Part shown: positions 6,663-15,154 of the stretch, piece after piece
Layout of the letters: each line of letters starts with the position of its first letter
Position numbering within the stretch: the stretch's first letter is position 1
Assembly: GCA_943913655.1 (NCBI GenBank)
Contig: CALTZA010000013.1
Coordinates: 1 to 25,911 of the forward strand
DNA length: 25,911 nt
Direction of reading: 5' to 3'
From: an uncultured Francisella sp.
GTDB taxonomy: Bacteria > Pseudomonadota > Gammaproteobacteria > Burkholderiales > Neisseriaceae
The notes under the pieces: model-generated
Databases searched by the model: none
What the model was told of the DNA's origin: nothing
The model's input: only the letters and a program-made list of their open reading frames with translations
Program-made: the position numbers and the translations under genes

Positions 6663-8968
6663 AACTGCCAATTAGTAGAGAACGTTATATTTCTAGCAGC
6701 TCCAGGCAAAGCTTTATAAGAAGTACGGTATTTAGTGTTAGTCAAGTTATTACCTTGCAACACAAAATTAACTTTTACCTTATCTCCCCATTTAGGTTCA
6801 ATACCGACTGCTGCATTCACAGTCATCCAACCTGGTAAATCCGCCAAAGGTGTATCGCCTCCTGGATTAGCTTGATTTAATTCAGGAGCAGTAGATACGC
6901 GGCTTGCCCCTCTTACGAAAACATCAGCCCAAAACGGCACTTGACTACTTTGCTGAACATAGCGAAGCCCAGCACGACCAGACCATGTGGGAACATCTGT
7001 GGCGTATGTGTCACCATGTACTAAATGTGCCTTGCGTTTAATCATTGATAAGTTAAGGTACGGGGTCCAATGTTCATCAATAGTATAACTTGTTGACAAT
7101 TCTGCACCATAAGTTTTTGCATTATCGACATTTTCGTAAATCGCCGTTGGTCTAAAACTAGGTTTACCGCACATGGGATTATGCAAGCAATTACGCAATG
7201 CGATATAGTTTTTAGAACGCGTTAAGAATAAAGATCCATCTAATCTAAATTGATTGTCATCATAACGTACCCCTAGTTCTATATTCTTAGATGTCTCTGC
7301 CTTTAATCTTGGATTAGGTAAGCTAGCCACCCCACCTGCATCTGTGGTCATATAAAGTTCCATTAAATTAGGCGGCACATAGCCCTCTGAATAGTTTAAA
7401 CGCAAACTGGTATTTAAAATGCCTGTATATACTAAACTAGCGCTATGTACTACTTTACTCTCTTTTATTTTGTCGCCAGGAATCACTCCTGGAATTGCTT
7501 TTTCTAAGTCTATAGATTGTAATTCCTTCTGCATTTTGTAATAACGCAAGCCAGCAGTTGCTTTTAAGTCATCAGTAATATCCAAGGTGTCTTGGGCAAA
7601 GATAGACCAGGTATTGATATAACCTTTATAAAAACCTGGATGTAATTTATGAACTTCTTTAGGTACTTTAGACAAAGGAATTTGATCAGCAAGTGGAATA
7701 TGTCGTATGGTTAAATCTGTAAGCTTATTTGTTTCTAGATGATCCGCTAAGTAGTTGGCGCCTACAATCAGATAATTACTTGGTAATTTAAAATCAAACT
7801 GAACGGTACCACCATAATTAATCAGGTCATCATTAGAGTGATTTTTCATCTCCATAGTTATGGGTTTTAAAATAGGCGCAGCAGCATCTAATACTTGTGG
7901 TATGAGACTTTCCACACTGGTAGGTAATTTGTCTTTCATCAAAGAAGCCACATAGCGGCTATCACCCAGAGGATGCATAATCAGTTCGTTAATAAAAGTA
8001 CGTTTTACTTTTTGATGGTAAAGATCAAAGTGTATTTTCTTTAATACATTACTGAGATCTTCCCCATCATAGAAAAAAGCTACCTTCTTTTTATCACGAT
8101 TGGGTAGATTAATTTCAAATTTATCCATAGGTACAACTGCCTCATGCAAAATAGCTGGTTCCGACCAGTTTTTTGCACTTAGCTTGGAACTATCTAATTT
8201 TAGCCGTACGAGATGATTGCGTTTATCTCCAAGGGTATAAGAAAGATTAAGACTTGTACCCTGAGATTTATTACCACTGTTAGTTAATTCTGTCTGATAA
8301 CTACTAAAAGAACTGCTTGGAGTTTTTAGATTGTTATTATGCTGCTTATAGGTGGAAAGACGATAACCAAAGCGATCAATTGTGCCTGCAATAGCGGCAT
8401 GTCCCAACCAGCCATTAGACTCACCAAAGTAAGTTGATCCAATTTCTCCACTAATGGGACCGTTACCACCAGCATCTTTTGTAATAATATTAACGACTCC
8501 GCCAATCGCTTTAGCGCCATATAGCACAGATGCGGGACCGTGAACAACTTCTACTTTACTAACATCAGACAAATTTTCCAAAAATGGAGTGCCGTGGTAG
8601 GTATGATCTGTTAATTCTTGTCCATCAATTAACACGGTAATTCGCCCAGGCTCTTCTCCTCTAATTTTGATCACTCTTTTTCCACTATTATTAGTATCTT
8701 GCAACTCAATACCTGGAGCATCTTGCAGAGCTTGGGCAATATCTGGCCGAGGGTCCTTGTCTAACTGTTTGCGAGATAACACTGTGATAGAGTAAGGGTT
8801 ATTTTTTAATAAGCCCTTAACGCGAGTGCCAATGACAATCACTTCGCCCAGCTCTGTCTTGCTATTTAAAAATCCAGTTGTAGAAGAATTAGCGTAGACA
8901 TAAGCACTGAGCAAAGATAAGGTCAGTAAAGAGGGTACTATTAATCTGTTTTTTCTTTGCTTATTCAT
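6659..8968 (-). CDS. TonB-dependent outer-membrane receptor, substrate unknown
   Basis: This is an outer-membrane beta-barrel importer driven by TonB-ExbBD, most likely for a ferric siderophore or heme. After a signal peptide ending near YVYANSS comes a TonB-box-like stretch (GEVIVIGTR). The plug domain follows, with the typical ITVLSRKQL, IRGEEPGRITVLIDGQ and VEVVHGPASVLYGAKAIGG. The barrel includes the FRAP/NPxL-like pair (EGYVPPNLMELY, NPRLKAETS) and ends in an aromatic residue (NWQF), as required for BAM insertion. Two cysteines (NCLHNPMCG) could form a loop disulfide. I prefer the ATG at 8968; a TTG at 8977 is closer to AGGA and cannot be excluded. It is intact, and no partner transport genes are in the window. 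Confidence 0.87.
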   Translation of the reverse strand: MNKQRKNRLIVPSLLTLSLLSAYVYANSSTTGFLNSKTELGEVIVIGTRVKGLLKNNPYSITVLSRKQLDKDPRPDIAQALQDAPGIELQDTNNSGKRVIKIRGEEPGRITVLIDGQELTDHTYHGTPFLENLSDVSKVEVVHGPASVLYGAKAIGGVVNIITKDAGGNGPISGEIGSTYFGESNGWLGHAAIAGTIDRFGYRLSTYKQHNNNLKTPSSSFSSYQTELTNSGNKSQGTSLNLSYTLGDKRNHLVRLKLDSSKLSAKNWSEPAILHEAVVPMDKFEINLPNRDKKKVAFFYDGEDLSNVLKKIHFDLYHQKVKRTFINELIMHPLGDSRYVASLMKDKLPTSVESLIPQVLDAAAPILKPITMEMKNHSNDDLINYGGTVQFDFKLPSNYLIVGANYLADHLETNKLTDLTIRHIPLADQIPLSKVPKEVHKLHPGFYKGYINTWSIFAQDTLDITDDLKATAGLRYYKMQKELQSIDLEKAIPGVIPGDKIKESKVVHSASLVYTGILNTSLRLNYSEGYVPPNLMELYMTTDAGGVASLPNPRLKAETSKNIELGVRYDDNQFRLDGSLFLTRSKNYIALRNCLHNPMCGKPSFRPTAIYENVDNAKTYGAELSTSYTIDEHWTPYLNLSMIKRKAHLVHGDTYATDVPTWSGRAGLRYVQQSSQVPFWADVFVRGASRVSTAPELNQANPGGDTPLADLPGWMTVNAAVGIEPKWGDKVKVNFVLQGNNLTNTKYRTSYKALPGAARNITFSTNWQF

Positions 8969-8977
8969 AATTGACAA

Positions 8978-9461
8978 CCAATCCTATTATTTATACTTAT
9001 GACAACTTTCAGATTTTATTATCAATACCTTCCAATAATCAACCAAATAAAAAAATAAAATTATCGAATAAAGCGTTTTCTATCATACATTTGCTTTTTT
9101 TCATTTTCCATCACCTAAGAAACAAAAAAATGCTATTACTTTTTACTTAAAAAACAAGAGATTAAATGAATATTTTTTATCTTGTTACAATCCAAAATAG
9201 CATGATGCCTGAAATAACCATCATCACATATGTCTCATTTTTACAACAGTTCCGTCCAGAACATGTGTTCAAGTTCGGCTCGTTTTTCACATACTACCGA
9301 ATTATGGAAGTTTTTTATTTCTACTTTTTAGAGGATAACAATTGCGCTAGTGCACCAATCTAGCTAAAATGCTGCTTTTCTTTTAACTTTGGATGGACTA
9401 AAGTAGGTCAATGGATTGCTTTAAGCAACTGAGTGCAAATAACCAGAAAGAAGATTAGTTC
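8978..9461. other. Intergenic region between the TonB receptor and thrS
   Basis: This 484-bp gap carries the divergent promoters of the TonB receptor and thrS. A GATAATAAAATC stretch near 9010-9030 faintly resembles half of a Fur box but is too weak to call. Just before thrS, TTGCTTTAAGCAA (9417-9429) can form a small hairpin, which could belong to a leader like the E. coli thrS operator, but I cannot recognise a tRNA-Thr mimic. A 65-codon open frame at 9166-9363 shows no coding character. Confidence 0.4.
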
Positions 9462-11369
9462 ATGCTGCACATTTCTCTAGTCGATGGCACGATTAAATCA
9501 TTTGCAGAACCTATTAGTGTGAATCAGCTAGCTTGCTCCATTGGTTCCAGTCTAGCAAAAAAAACTATTGCTGCTTTAATTGATGGGCAACCAGTTGATA
9601 CTGACTATGTAATCCATCATGATGCCAATGTGCATTTAATTACTATAGAGGATCAACAAGCGCTAGATATTATTCGCCGTTCTATGAATTATCTTCTAGC
9701 TTATGCGGTAAAAATTCTTTACCCTGAATCTCAACTAGCCAGTGCGACCAACACTGCCGACGGTTTTCGTTATGATTTTGCTTATCATCGCACTTTAACC
9801 CCTAATGACTTGTCGTTGATTGAAAACAAAATGCGAGAGTTGGTTGCACAAAAGCAAGCGATCACTGCATTGCAATGGGATAAAGACAAGATACTTTCCC
9901 ATTTCCAAGCTAAAAATGAGCCTTACAAAATTACATTAATTGAGGAAAGCTCCGATCGTGCTTTCGTTTGTTATCAGACCAATAAACACCAATTTATCGA
10001 TTATTTGGCTGGTCCTATTGTTCCCAATACTAGTTATCTTAATGCTTTTAAGTTAATGCATGTCTCTGGGGCATATTGGCGTGGCGATAAAAATAATGAA
10101 ATGTTGCAACGGATTGATGGAACTGCATGGCTTGATAAGGTAGAACTAAAAAATTATCTACAGCGCTTGGCAGAAGCGGAAAAACGAGATCATCGTCGTA
10201 TTGGGAAAGAGCTAGATTTATTTCATATCCAAGAGGAAGCACCGGGCATGATTTTCTGGCATGCCAAGGGTTGGCGTATTTGGCAATCAATTGAACAATA
10301 TATCCGCCAAGCTCTGATTAAATCAGGATATGAAGAAGTAAAAACTCCAATCATGATGGATAAAAGTCTATGGGAACGCTCTGGGCATTGGGACAATTAT
10401 CAAGAACATATGTTCACTACCCAATCTGAAAAGAAAACTTATGCCATCAAACCAATGAATTGTCCTATGCATGTTGAAATTTTCAAACATCGGATTCACT
10501 CTTATCGTGATTTGCCATTGCGCTTGGCTGAATTTGGTAGCTGCCATCGCAATGAACCTTCAGGAGCGCTACATGGACTTATGCGAGTGAGAGGCTTTGT
10601 ACAAGATGATGCGCATATCTTTTGCACAGAAAAACAAATAGAAGATGAAGTAGTTCAATTTCACCAGTTATTGATCAATACATACCGTGTCTTTGGCTTT
10701 AATGATTTAGAGGTCAAACTCAGTCTACGTCCAGAGAAAAAAGCAGGCGATGATAGCACTTGGGATCGCGCAGAAGAGGGCTTACGACGCGCTTTGGGTA
10801 GTTGCGGTATTCATTGTGAAGAGTTACCTGGAGAAGGAGCTTTTTATGGACCTAAGGTTGAATATCATATTAAAGACGCCATTGGTCGATCTTGGCAATG
10901 TGGTACCATACAACTTGATTTTGTACTACCGATTCGTTTGAGAGCTGAATATGTCACAGAACACAATGAAAAAGCAACTCCGGTGATTTTACATCGCGCT
11001 GTGTTAGGATCATTTGAGCGCTTCATTGCTATTTTGATTGAGCATTATGCTGGGCAATTTCCTTTATGGTTATCACCCATTCAGGTTGTGGTTTTAAATA
11101 TTACCGAAAAACAAGCTGATTATTGTCAACAGTTAGCTAGTCGTCTTAACAAAGCGGGTATCCACTGTACCGCTGATGTTCGCAATGAAAAAATAGGTTT
11201 AAAAATACGTGAGCAACATCTGCAGAAAATCCCTTATTTACTTGTTATTGGAGAAAAAGAGGTACAAAGCGGTAGTATTTCAGTTCGCCATCGCCAACAA
11301 AACTTAGGCGTGATGAGTGAACAGCAACTCATTGCCAAACTTAAAGAAGAGATTTATTTATTTCATTAG
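9462..11369 (+). CDS. thrS: Threonyl-tRNA synthetase with a degenerate editing site
   Basis: ThrRS charges tRNA-Thr. The 635 residues cover the usual architecture: TGS domain (1-60), N2 editing domain (about 65-225), class II catalytic core (about 245-535) and anticodon-binding domain. The core is normal: KPMNCP with the zinc-ligand Cys, FGSCHRNEPSGALHG (motif 2), GEGAFYGPK, and HRAVLGSFERF (motif 3). In the editing domain the alignment to E. coli keeps the same numbering, yet His73 is Arg, His77 is Tyr, Cys182 is Leu and His186 is Ile; Lys156 and Asp180 remain. In E. coli these residues hydrolyse Ser-tRNA-Thr, so proofreading is predicted to be lost. The start has a GAAAGAAG upstream. The stop codon touches the infC ribosome-binding site, so the two form one operon. 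Confidence 0.96.
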   Translation: MLHISLVDGTIKSFAEPISVNQLACSIGSSLAKKTIAALIDGQPVDTDYVIHHDANVHLITIEDQQALDIIRRSMNYLLAYAVKILYPESQLASATNTADGFRYDFAYHRTLTPNDLSLIENKMRELVAQKQAITALQWDKDKILSHFQAKNEPYKITLIEESSDRAFVCYQTNKHQFIDYLAGPIVPNTSYLNAFKLMHVSGAYWRGDKNNEMLQRIDGTAWLDKVELKNYLQRLAEAEKRDHRRIGKELDLFHIQEEAPGMIFWHAKGWRIWQSIEQYIRQALIKSGYEEVKTPIMMDKSLWERSGHWDNYQEHMFTTQSEKKTYAIKPMNCPMHVEIFKHRIHSYRDLPLRLAEFGSCHRNEPSGALHGLMRVRGFVQDDAHIFCTEKQIEDEVVQFHQLLINTYRVFGFNDLEVKLSLRPEKKAGDDSTWDRAEEGLRRALGSCGIHCEELPGEGAFYGPKVEYHIKDAIGRSWQCGTIQLDFVLPIRLRAEYVTEHNEKATPVILHRAVLGSFERFIAILIEHYAGQFPLWLSPIQVVVLNITEKQADYCQQLASRLNKAGIHCTADVRNEKIGLKIREQHLQKIPYLLVIGEKEVQSGSISVRHRQQNLGVMSEQQLIAKLKEEIYLFH

Positions 11370-11383
11370 GAGAATTTACCATC
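11368..11383 (+). promoter_or_regulatory. infC ribosome-binding site and AUC start
   Basis: AGGAGA (11368-11373) begins in the thrS stop codon and lies 7 bases before the ATC at 11381-11383, the only suitable start for the full IF3 N-terminal domain. IF3 rejects initiation at AUU/AUC-type codons, so such a start makes infC self-limiting, as known for E. coli infC (AUU). Confidence 0.8.
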
Positions 11384-11899
11384 AGCAACAACAACAAAAC
11401 CCGAGTTAACGGGGAAATTACTGCAGAAAAAGTTCGCTTAATTGGTCCAGATGCCAAGCAGTTAGGAATTGTCTCTTTAGCCGAAGCTATGCGTATGGCT
11501 GAAGAAGTAGATCTTGATCTGGTAGAAATTGCACCTACTGCCACTCCCCCTGTATGTAAAGTCATTGATTACGGAAAATTTAAATATATTCAAGCCAAAA
11601 AACTAGATGAGGCACGTAAGAAGCAAAAACAGATTCAAGTAAAAGAGATTAAATTTCGACCCGGAACCGATGAAGGCGACTATCAGTGTAAAGTGCGTAA
11701 TATCAGGCGGTTTATTAATGATGGCAATAAGGTGAAAGTATCATTACGTTTTCGCGGGCGCGAAATGGCACATCAGCAGCTGGGTTTGCAGCTTCTTGAA
11801 CGAGTTAAAGCTGATTTAGAAGAAGCCACGGTAGAACAACATCCTAAGTTAGAAGGACGTCAAATGATCATGATGTTAGCTCCTCAAAAGAAAAAATAA
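11381..11899 (+). CDS. infC: Translation initiation factor IF-3
   Basis: IF-3 binds the 30S subunit, checks the start codon and prevents premature joining of the 50S subunit. The 172-residue protein begins with the conserved NTD stretch (TRVNGEITAEKVRLIG) and continues through AEEVDLDLVEIAPTATPPVC, the YGKFKY linker helix and the CTD (KEIKFRPGTDEGDYQCK, VSLRFRGREMAH). The first in-frame ATG, at 11489, would delete the first 36 residues of the NTD. I therefore start at the ATC at 11381, preceded by AGGAGA. The start lies 12 bases after the thrS stop. In most proteobacteria rpmI and rplT follow; here neither does, so the operon has been cut just downstream. Confidence 0.96.
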   Translation: MSNNNKTRVNGEITAEKVRLIGPDAKQLGIVSLAEAMRMAEEVDLDLVEIAPTATPPVCKVIDYGKFKYIQAKKLDEARKKQKQIQVKEIKFRPGTDEGDYQCKVRNIRRFINDGNKVKVSLRFRGREMAHQQLGLQLLERVKADLEEATVEQHPKLEGRQMIMMLAPQKKK

Positions 11900-12285
11900 C
11901 TACATTGGTGTTAATGAATTTCTTCAGATATTGATCAGTTGGCTTCCTCATCAAGACTAAATCGGCAAATAAAAATACAGTCATCTATTATTACTGCGTA
12001 GTCTTATATATTTTTATATTTTGGCTACTGTATTTAGCGCTTTAGATGTTTTTAATTATTGATTTATCTATGATAGTTAGTGCATTTGACTTTAGTAAGT
12101 AAAACGTCGCCTTACATTGGTTTATCTAAAATTAAAGTAATTTAAAACAATAAATACCATTTGCGTAGCCAGTGTCTTAGATTGGTGAGTTGATATCCAT
12201 TAAAACTTATCTTCTCGCTAGTATACATTCTTTATCTTTCTCTTTTTTACAACACTTGGTATGTTGAGGGTATTTTTCATAGCGA
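11900..12285. other. Non-coding junction between chromosome and mobile element
   Basis: About 385 bp follow infC without a recognisable gene. rpmI and rplT, expected here, are absent in all frames I could read. No clear terminator follows infC. A 9-bp TACATTGGT occurs at about 11903 and again at about 12114, which is too short to call an attachment repeat. The switch from housekeeping to transfer genes happens in this interval. Confidence 0.55.
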
Positions 12286-12310
12286 TTTACTCTACGCGAG
12301 CAAAAGCAAA
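12286..12310 (+). repeat. 25-bp coding repeat, copy 1
   Basis: This 25-mer recurs 300 bp downstream at 12586-12610 with two differences. Read in the frame of the following ORF it encodes FTLREQKQ, and both differences are synonymous (CTA/TTA Leu, CGC/CGT Arg). The peptide, not just the DNA, has therefore been conserved. It is preceded by an in-frame stop. Confidence 0.7.
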
Positions 12311-12342
12311 ATGACGCTGATAAAAGTCAAGTTAAAAGCAGA

Positions 12343-12579
12343 ATGAAAAGTAAGGAACTTAGAGGCAAATCGCAAAATGCGTTTATTGAAAAAAGAATAT
12401 ATGAAATCGCTAAAATTTATCACGCGAGCAGAGTATTAAATACTATATTTACAACAGAATATTTTTTAAAACATCTAGAACTACCGCCTAGTGATTCAAA
12501 AAGCCTTATAGCTAAAATAAAGAAAATGCAAGAAAAACAGCCCTTGCCCGAGTTTTTAATTTATTGTAGAGAAGACTAA
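12343..12579 (+). CDS. Unknown 78-residue protein, probably a gene remnant
   Basis: I do not recognise the family. The ORF is lysine-rich and helical (EKRIYEIAKIYHASRV, SLIAKIKKMQEK). The same frame is open upstream back to the FTLREQKQ peptide at 12286, with no ATG and a stop just before it, so the real gene probably began further upstream and lost its 5' end. The ATG at 12343 has no convincing ribosome-binding site. A second sequence starting with the same peptide follows at once, which suggests a duplicated accessory gene of the mobile element. Confidence 0.4.
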   Translation: MKSKELRGKSQNAFIEKRIYEIAKIYHASRVLNTIFTTEYFLKHLELPPSDSKSLIAKIKKMQEKQPLPEFLIYCRED

Positions 12580-12585
12580 ATTTGG

Positions 12586-12610
12586 TTTACTTTACGTGAG
12601 CAAAAGCAAA
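12586..12610 (+). repeat. 25-bp coding repeat, copy 2
   Basis: This is the second copy of the sequence at 12286-12310, exactly 300 bp away and so in the same frame. Only two synonymous differences separate the copies. After the shared peptide the two proteins diverge. Confidence 0.7.
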
Positions 12611-12998
12611 GAGATACCAGTAATATTAATGAGAATAAAAGTGAAAAAGAACTTACTGTATTTAATAAAATTTCGCAAAAGTTTACCGCTAATACTGCTA
12701 ATCAAGAAGCGAAAATTTTAAAAAGCGCTATTAAAGTAAAGAAAGCGAATAGTGCTGAAATAAAGGAAATAAAAAAATAAGTTATATATGTTCTCAAGAA
12801 CTAGATAAACGTTATCCTAATAAAAAAGAAGCAATTTTTAGGGCCGATATATTGACTGAAAAAAGATTATTTAACTATATAAAAGATTTCGGTCCTTCTT
12901 TATACTATGTGATTACAGAAAAAGCTGATCTTGATTTCAGCGTAGCTGATAACCCGGACGGATATCTTTGGGCAATATTCAAAAATTCTCAAAAGTAG
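12586..12998 (+). pseudogene. Broken gene sharing the FTLREQKQ start
   Basis: From the second copy of the 25-bp repeat a lysine- and asparagine-rich frame runs to a TAA at 12778-12780. The reading continues sensibly in another frame (CSQELDKRYPNKKEAIF to GYLWAIFKNSQK, ending at 12998) if one base is changed in the A7 run at about 12771-12777. There is no start codon, and the frame upstream is closed. The first half is like a coiled coil. The second half looks globular (LYYVITEKADLDFSVADN). I cannot name the family. The lesions mark it as a relic. Confidence 0.45.
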
Positions 12999-13059
12999 AT
13001 TTTACGAAAAGATAAACTACTATTATATAATAAGCATGCTATTACTTTTTAAAAAACAA

Positions 13060-13643
13060 CTATTCCTCAGCATCAAATTTATTTTTAATAACGATATCTC
13101 TGATAACGTTACTGTAGTCTACAATTTTTCTATTAACTTCCTTTATTAGCTCGACAACATATTCATCTAATACTTTTAGTTTGCCGCTATTAATTTGCTT
13201 TATTATTTGATTTAAATTGCGGCTAATCTCTCTTATTTCGTAATTATACTGGTGTAACAACCTTAATTCTTTTTCAGTATATCTGACTTTGTCATTCTCA
13301 ATATAGTTAGTGAAAAATATATCGAGATATTTATTCACAGAAGTATAGTTTTCTTTTGCTAGCTCTTTAATCGCAGATTTTATTTTTTCACTTGTTATAA
13401 ACTTTACTTGCACTTTCTGATTCTCAATCTCTTCTTGTTCTACTTCTTCTTCGGGCTCAAATAAGTCATCTAGACTAATATCATCTAAATCAACTGAGCT
13501 TAAATCATTACAAGCAGTTTCTCTTTTAATTCGTTAATCATAATACTCAATATACGATTTATCGAGCTATTATTTGTATCAGCATACGACTTAATAAAGT
13601 CATATAACTCTTTACTTAAACGAGCTGTAACAGAGTAATACAT
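13060..13643 (-). pseudogene. MobC-like relaxosome accessory protein, frameshifted
   Basis: The gene starts at ATG 13643, after GGGAGAGG. The first 45 residues form a ribbon-helix-helix unit (SVTARLSKELYDFIK, NSSINRILSIMINELK). A one-base deletion in an A/G-rich run near 13515-13527 then puts a stop in frame. In the next frame the protein continues through an acidic linker (DLDDISLDDLFEPEEE) into a MobC-type domain with the typical REISRNLNQIIKQIN motif. Such proteins bind oriT next to the relaxase and help open the strands. It diverges from the relaxase gene across a gap with a large palindrome, the usual place for oriT. The C-terminal fragment alone (13060-13413) could still be translated, but the DNA-binding part would be missing. 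Confidence 0.72.
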
Positions 13644-13717
13644 TTTACCTCTCCCTATAATTAATTTGCCTTTTTTTTACTGAAAAATCAACGTTGTAAC
13701 ATTATTGTACCAGAATA

Positions 13718-13741
13718 TTTCAGTTTAGTACTAAACTGAAA
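13718..13741. promoter_or_regulatory. Perfect 24-bp palindrome, operator or oriT part
   Basis: The 24 bases are a perfect palindrome with arms TTTCAGTTTAGT and ACTAAACTGAAA and no spacer. It lies 75 bp before the mobC-like start and about 220 bp before the divergent relaxase start. RHH proteins bind such two-fold sites and often repress their own operon, and relaxosome inverted repeats mark oriT. Either role fits; the sequence alone does not decide. Confidence 0.6.
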
Positions 13742-13959
13742 CATCTTAGTAATCTAAAAAATATAACAAAATTAATCTCATAAAATTTCAGGCCCGCATT
13801 TTATAGAGAGATAAATATAATACCAAGACTATCAGTAAATACCTTATTTTGTCCATTTTGAGTATAATGAAAAATAATTGCGTTGACTGTTGATTGCTTC
13901 TTTTACAAAATTATGCTAGTATATATTGGTATAATCATATCTTAACTACTCTAACAAAA

Positions 13960-14869
13960 ATGAAAGACCGCGAAATCGACGAACTTTTTTTCACTCGTTC
14001 TCTTCAAAAAAAAGCTTCTGCACCAACACTAAAAGTGGGTTTCGGAATTAGAAACTTAAGAAGTGCGGCGCAAAATCATCCGCAAGTGATGGTAAAAATT
14101 CCTAGACGTAAGGGGAAATCTTTGTGGTCTTGCAGGTATCGCAACTCATCTCGATTATATCAGTCGCAGCGGTTCAGTTGAAATTGAAGACGATGATGGC
14201 TATGTTTATAGCGGACGTGAAGGAAAAAAAGAAATTATTGATTTTCTAAACGGGATTGCTATACCAAAGCAAAGCAAGAAACGTGAAGCGATTAATTTCG
14301 TTTTTTCTATGCCACCCGGAACAGAACCAAGGGCAGTTCAGAATGCTGTTAGAAAAATGGCTCAAGAGCAATTTTCTGATCATCATTACTTTTTTGCTCT
14401 TCATACTGACGAAGCTCATCCGCATGTACACTTATGCTTAATTGTACGAGACAGGAACGGTATCAGAATTAATCCCAGAAAAGCAGATCTCATGGAATAT
14501 CGTATCAGATTTGCTGAATGCTTGAGAGATGAAGGAGTCGCATGCACAGCGACTTACCGATCTCAACTCGGCAAAAGCAGACGTTATCAGAACTCGATCA
14601 TCGAACATATTAAAAAGCGTGGCGGGTACAGTTATATTGATGCGCAAAAACCAGCGTTTTACTTACAAAACATAGAAAAATTCAAAGCAACTCGTCGCAC
14701 TATTAACGAAAAGTACAATACATTAATACAATCTTTAGTTACTGATGGCAAACTAAGTGCAGCAAGTGATATTTGTCTACTTAAAGAAAAGCTTACTAAA
14801 GAATTTACTAAGGATATAACTAAACCAGATATACAAAGTAATTCTGCAGAATATGGAATCGATCTATAA
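13960..14869 (+). pseudogene. Relaxase, MobA/VirD2-like (MOBP), frameshifted
   Basis: Relaxases nick oriT and stay bound to the 5' end of the transferred strand. Reading the two frames together gives about 300 residues. The first part (LRSAAQNHPQVMVKIP) leads to the motif I region with the candidate catalytic tyrosine (HLDYISRSG). Motif III is the metal-binding His cluster HTDEAHPHVHL (14402-14431), followed by NPRKADLMEYR. One extra A in the AAA at 14116-14118 shifts the frame before the tyrosine. Translation from ATG 13960 therefore ends early, and an internal start would lack the tyrosine. A plausible promoter (TTGATT, 16 bp, TATGCT) precedes it. No clear ribosome-binding site is visible. 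A normal MOBP relaxase is usually longer at the C-terminus. Confidence 0.85.
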
Positions 14870-14886
14870 TATTTAGAGGAAATGCT

Positions 14887-15150
14887 ATGAAAAGTATCAG
14901 TGAAATAAAACGCATCATAAGTAGGTTGTTCAAAGTGTCCGCAATTTTGAGTTTAGCAACTTTGTTTATCTTGTGTCCTGATTTAATCTTGCCGTTTATA
15001 AAAATGATAGTTACAGTGGGGGTGCTTATCTGGTTTATTCCAGGATACTCGAAAGAAGAAGAGAAAAAAGAAAGTATCGCAGAATATACTTTGCGCACTG
15101 AGGTAATAGTTCCCCCCCAAATCTTTGAAAACGGACACTTACGTCGATGA
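14887..15150 (+). CDS. Small membrane protein of the transfer region
   Basis: This is an 87-residue protein with a basic N-terminus, two closely spaced hydrophobic segments (about residues 16-32 and 35-52) and a charged C-terminal tail (KEEEKKES). AGAGGA precedes the start at good distance. It sits between the relaxase and the VirB1-like gene, with only 4 bases to the next start, so it belongs to the same operon. Small two-helix proteins with this position occur in type IV secretion clusters (VirB2/VirB3-like sizes), but no family motif is visible, so I leave it unnamed. Confidence 0.5.
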   Translation: MKSISEIKRIISRLFKVSAILSLATLFILCPDLILPFIKMIVTVGVLIWFIPGYSKEEEKKESIAEYTLRTEVIVPPQIFENGHLRR

Positions 15151-15154
15151 GTCG

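Noticed and set aside
9010..9030. Possible Fur box before the TonB receptor
   Set aside because: Only one half resembles the GATAAT repeat; too few matches in AT-rich DNA to call.
9250..9290. GTTCAAGTTCGGCTCG looking like a tRNA T-arm
   Set aside because: No acceptor, D or anticodon stems can be drawn around it.
9166..9363. 65-codon open frame upstream of thrS
   Set aside because: It has no ribosome-binding site, no domain and phenylalanine/tyrosine-rich content typical of AT-rich noncoding DNA.
11900..12120. TACATTGGT pair as attachment-site repeats
   Set aside because: Nine bases are too short, and no integrase gene or second distant copy was seen.
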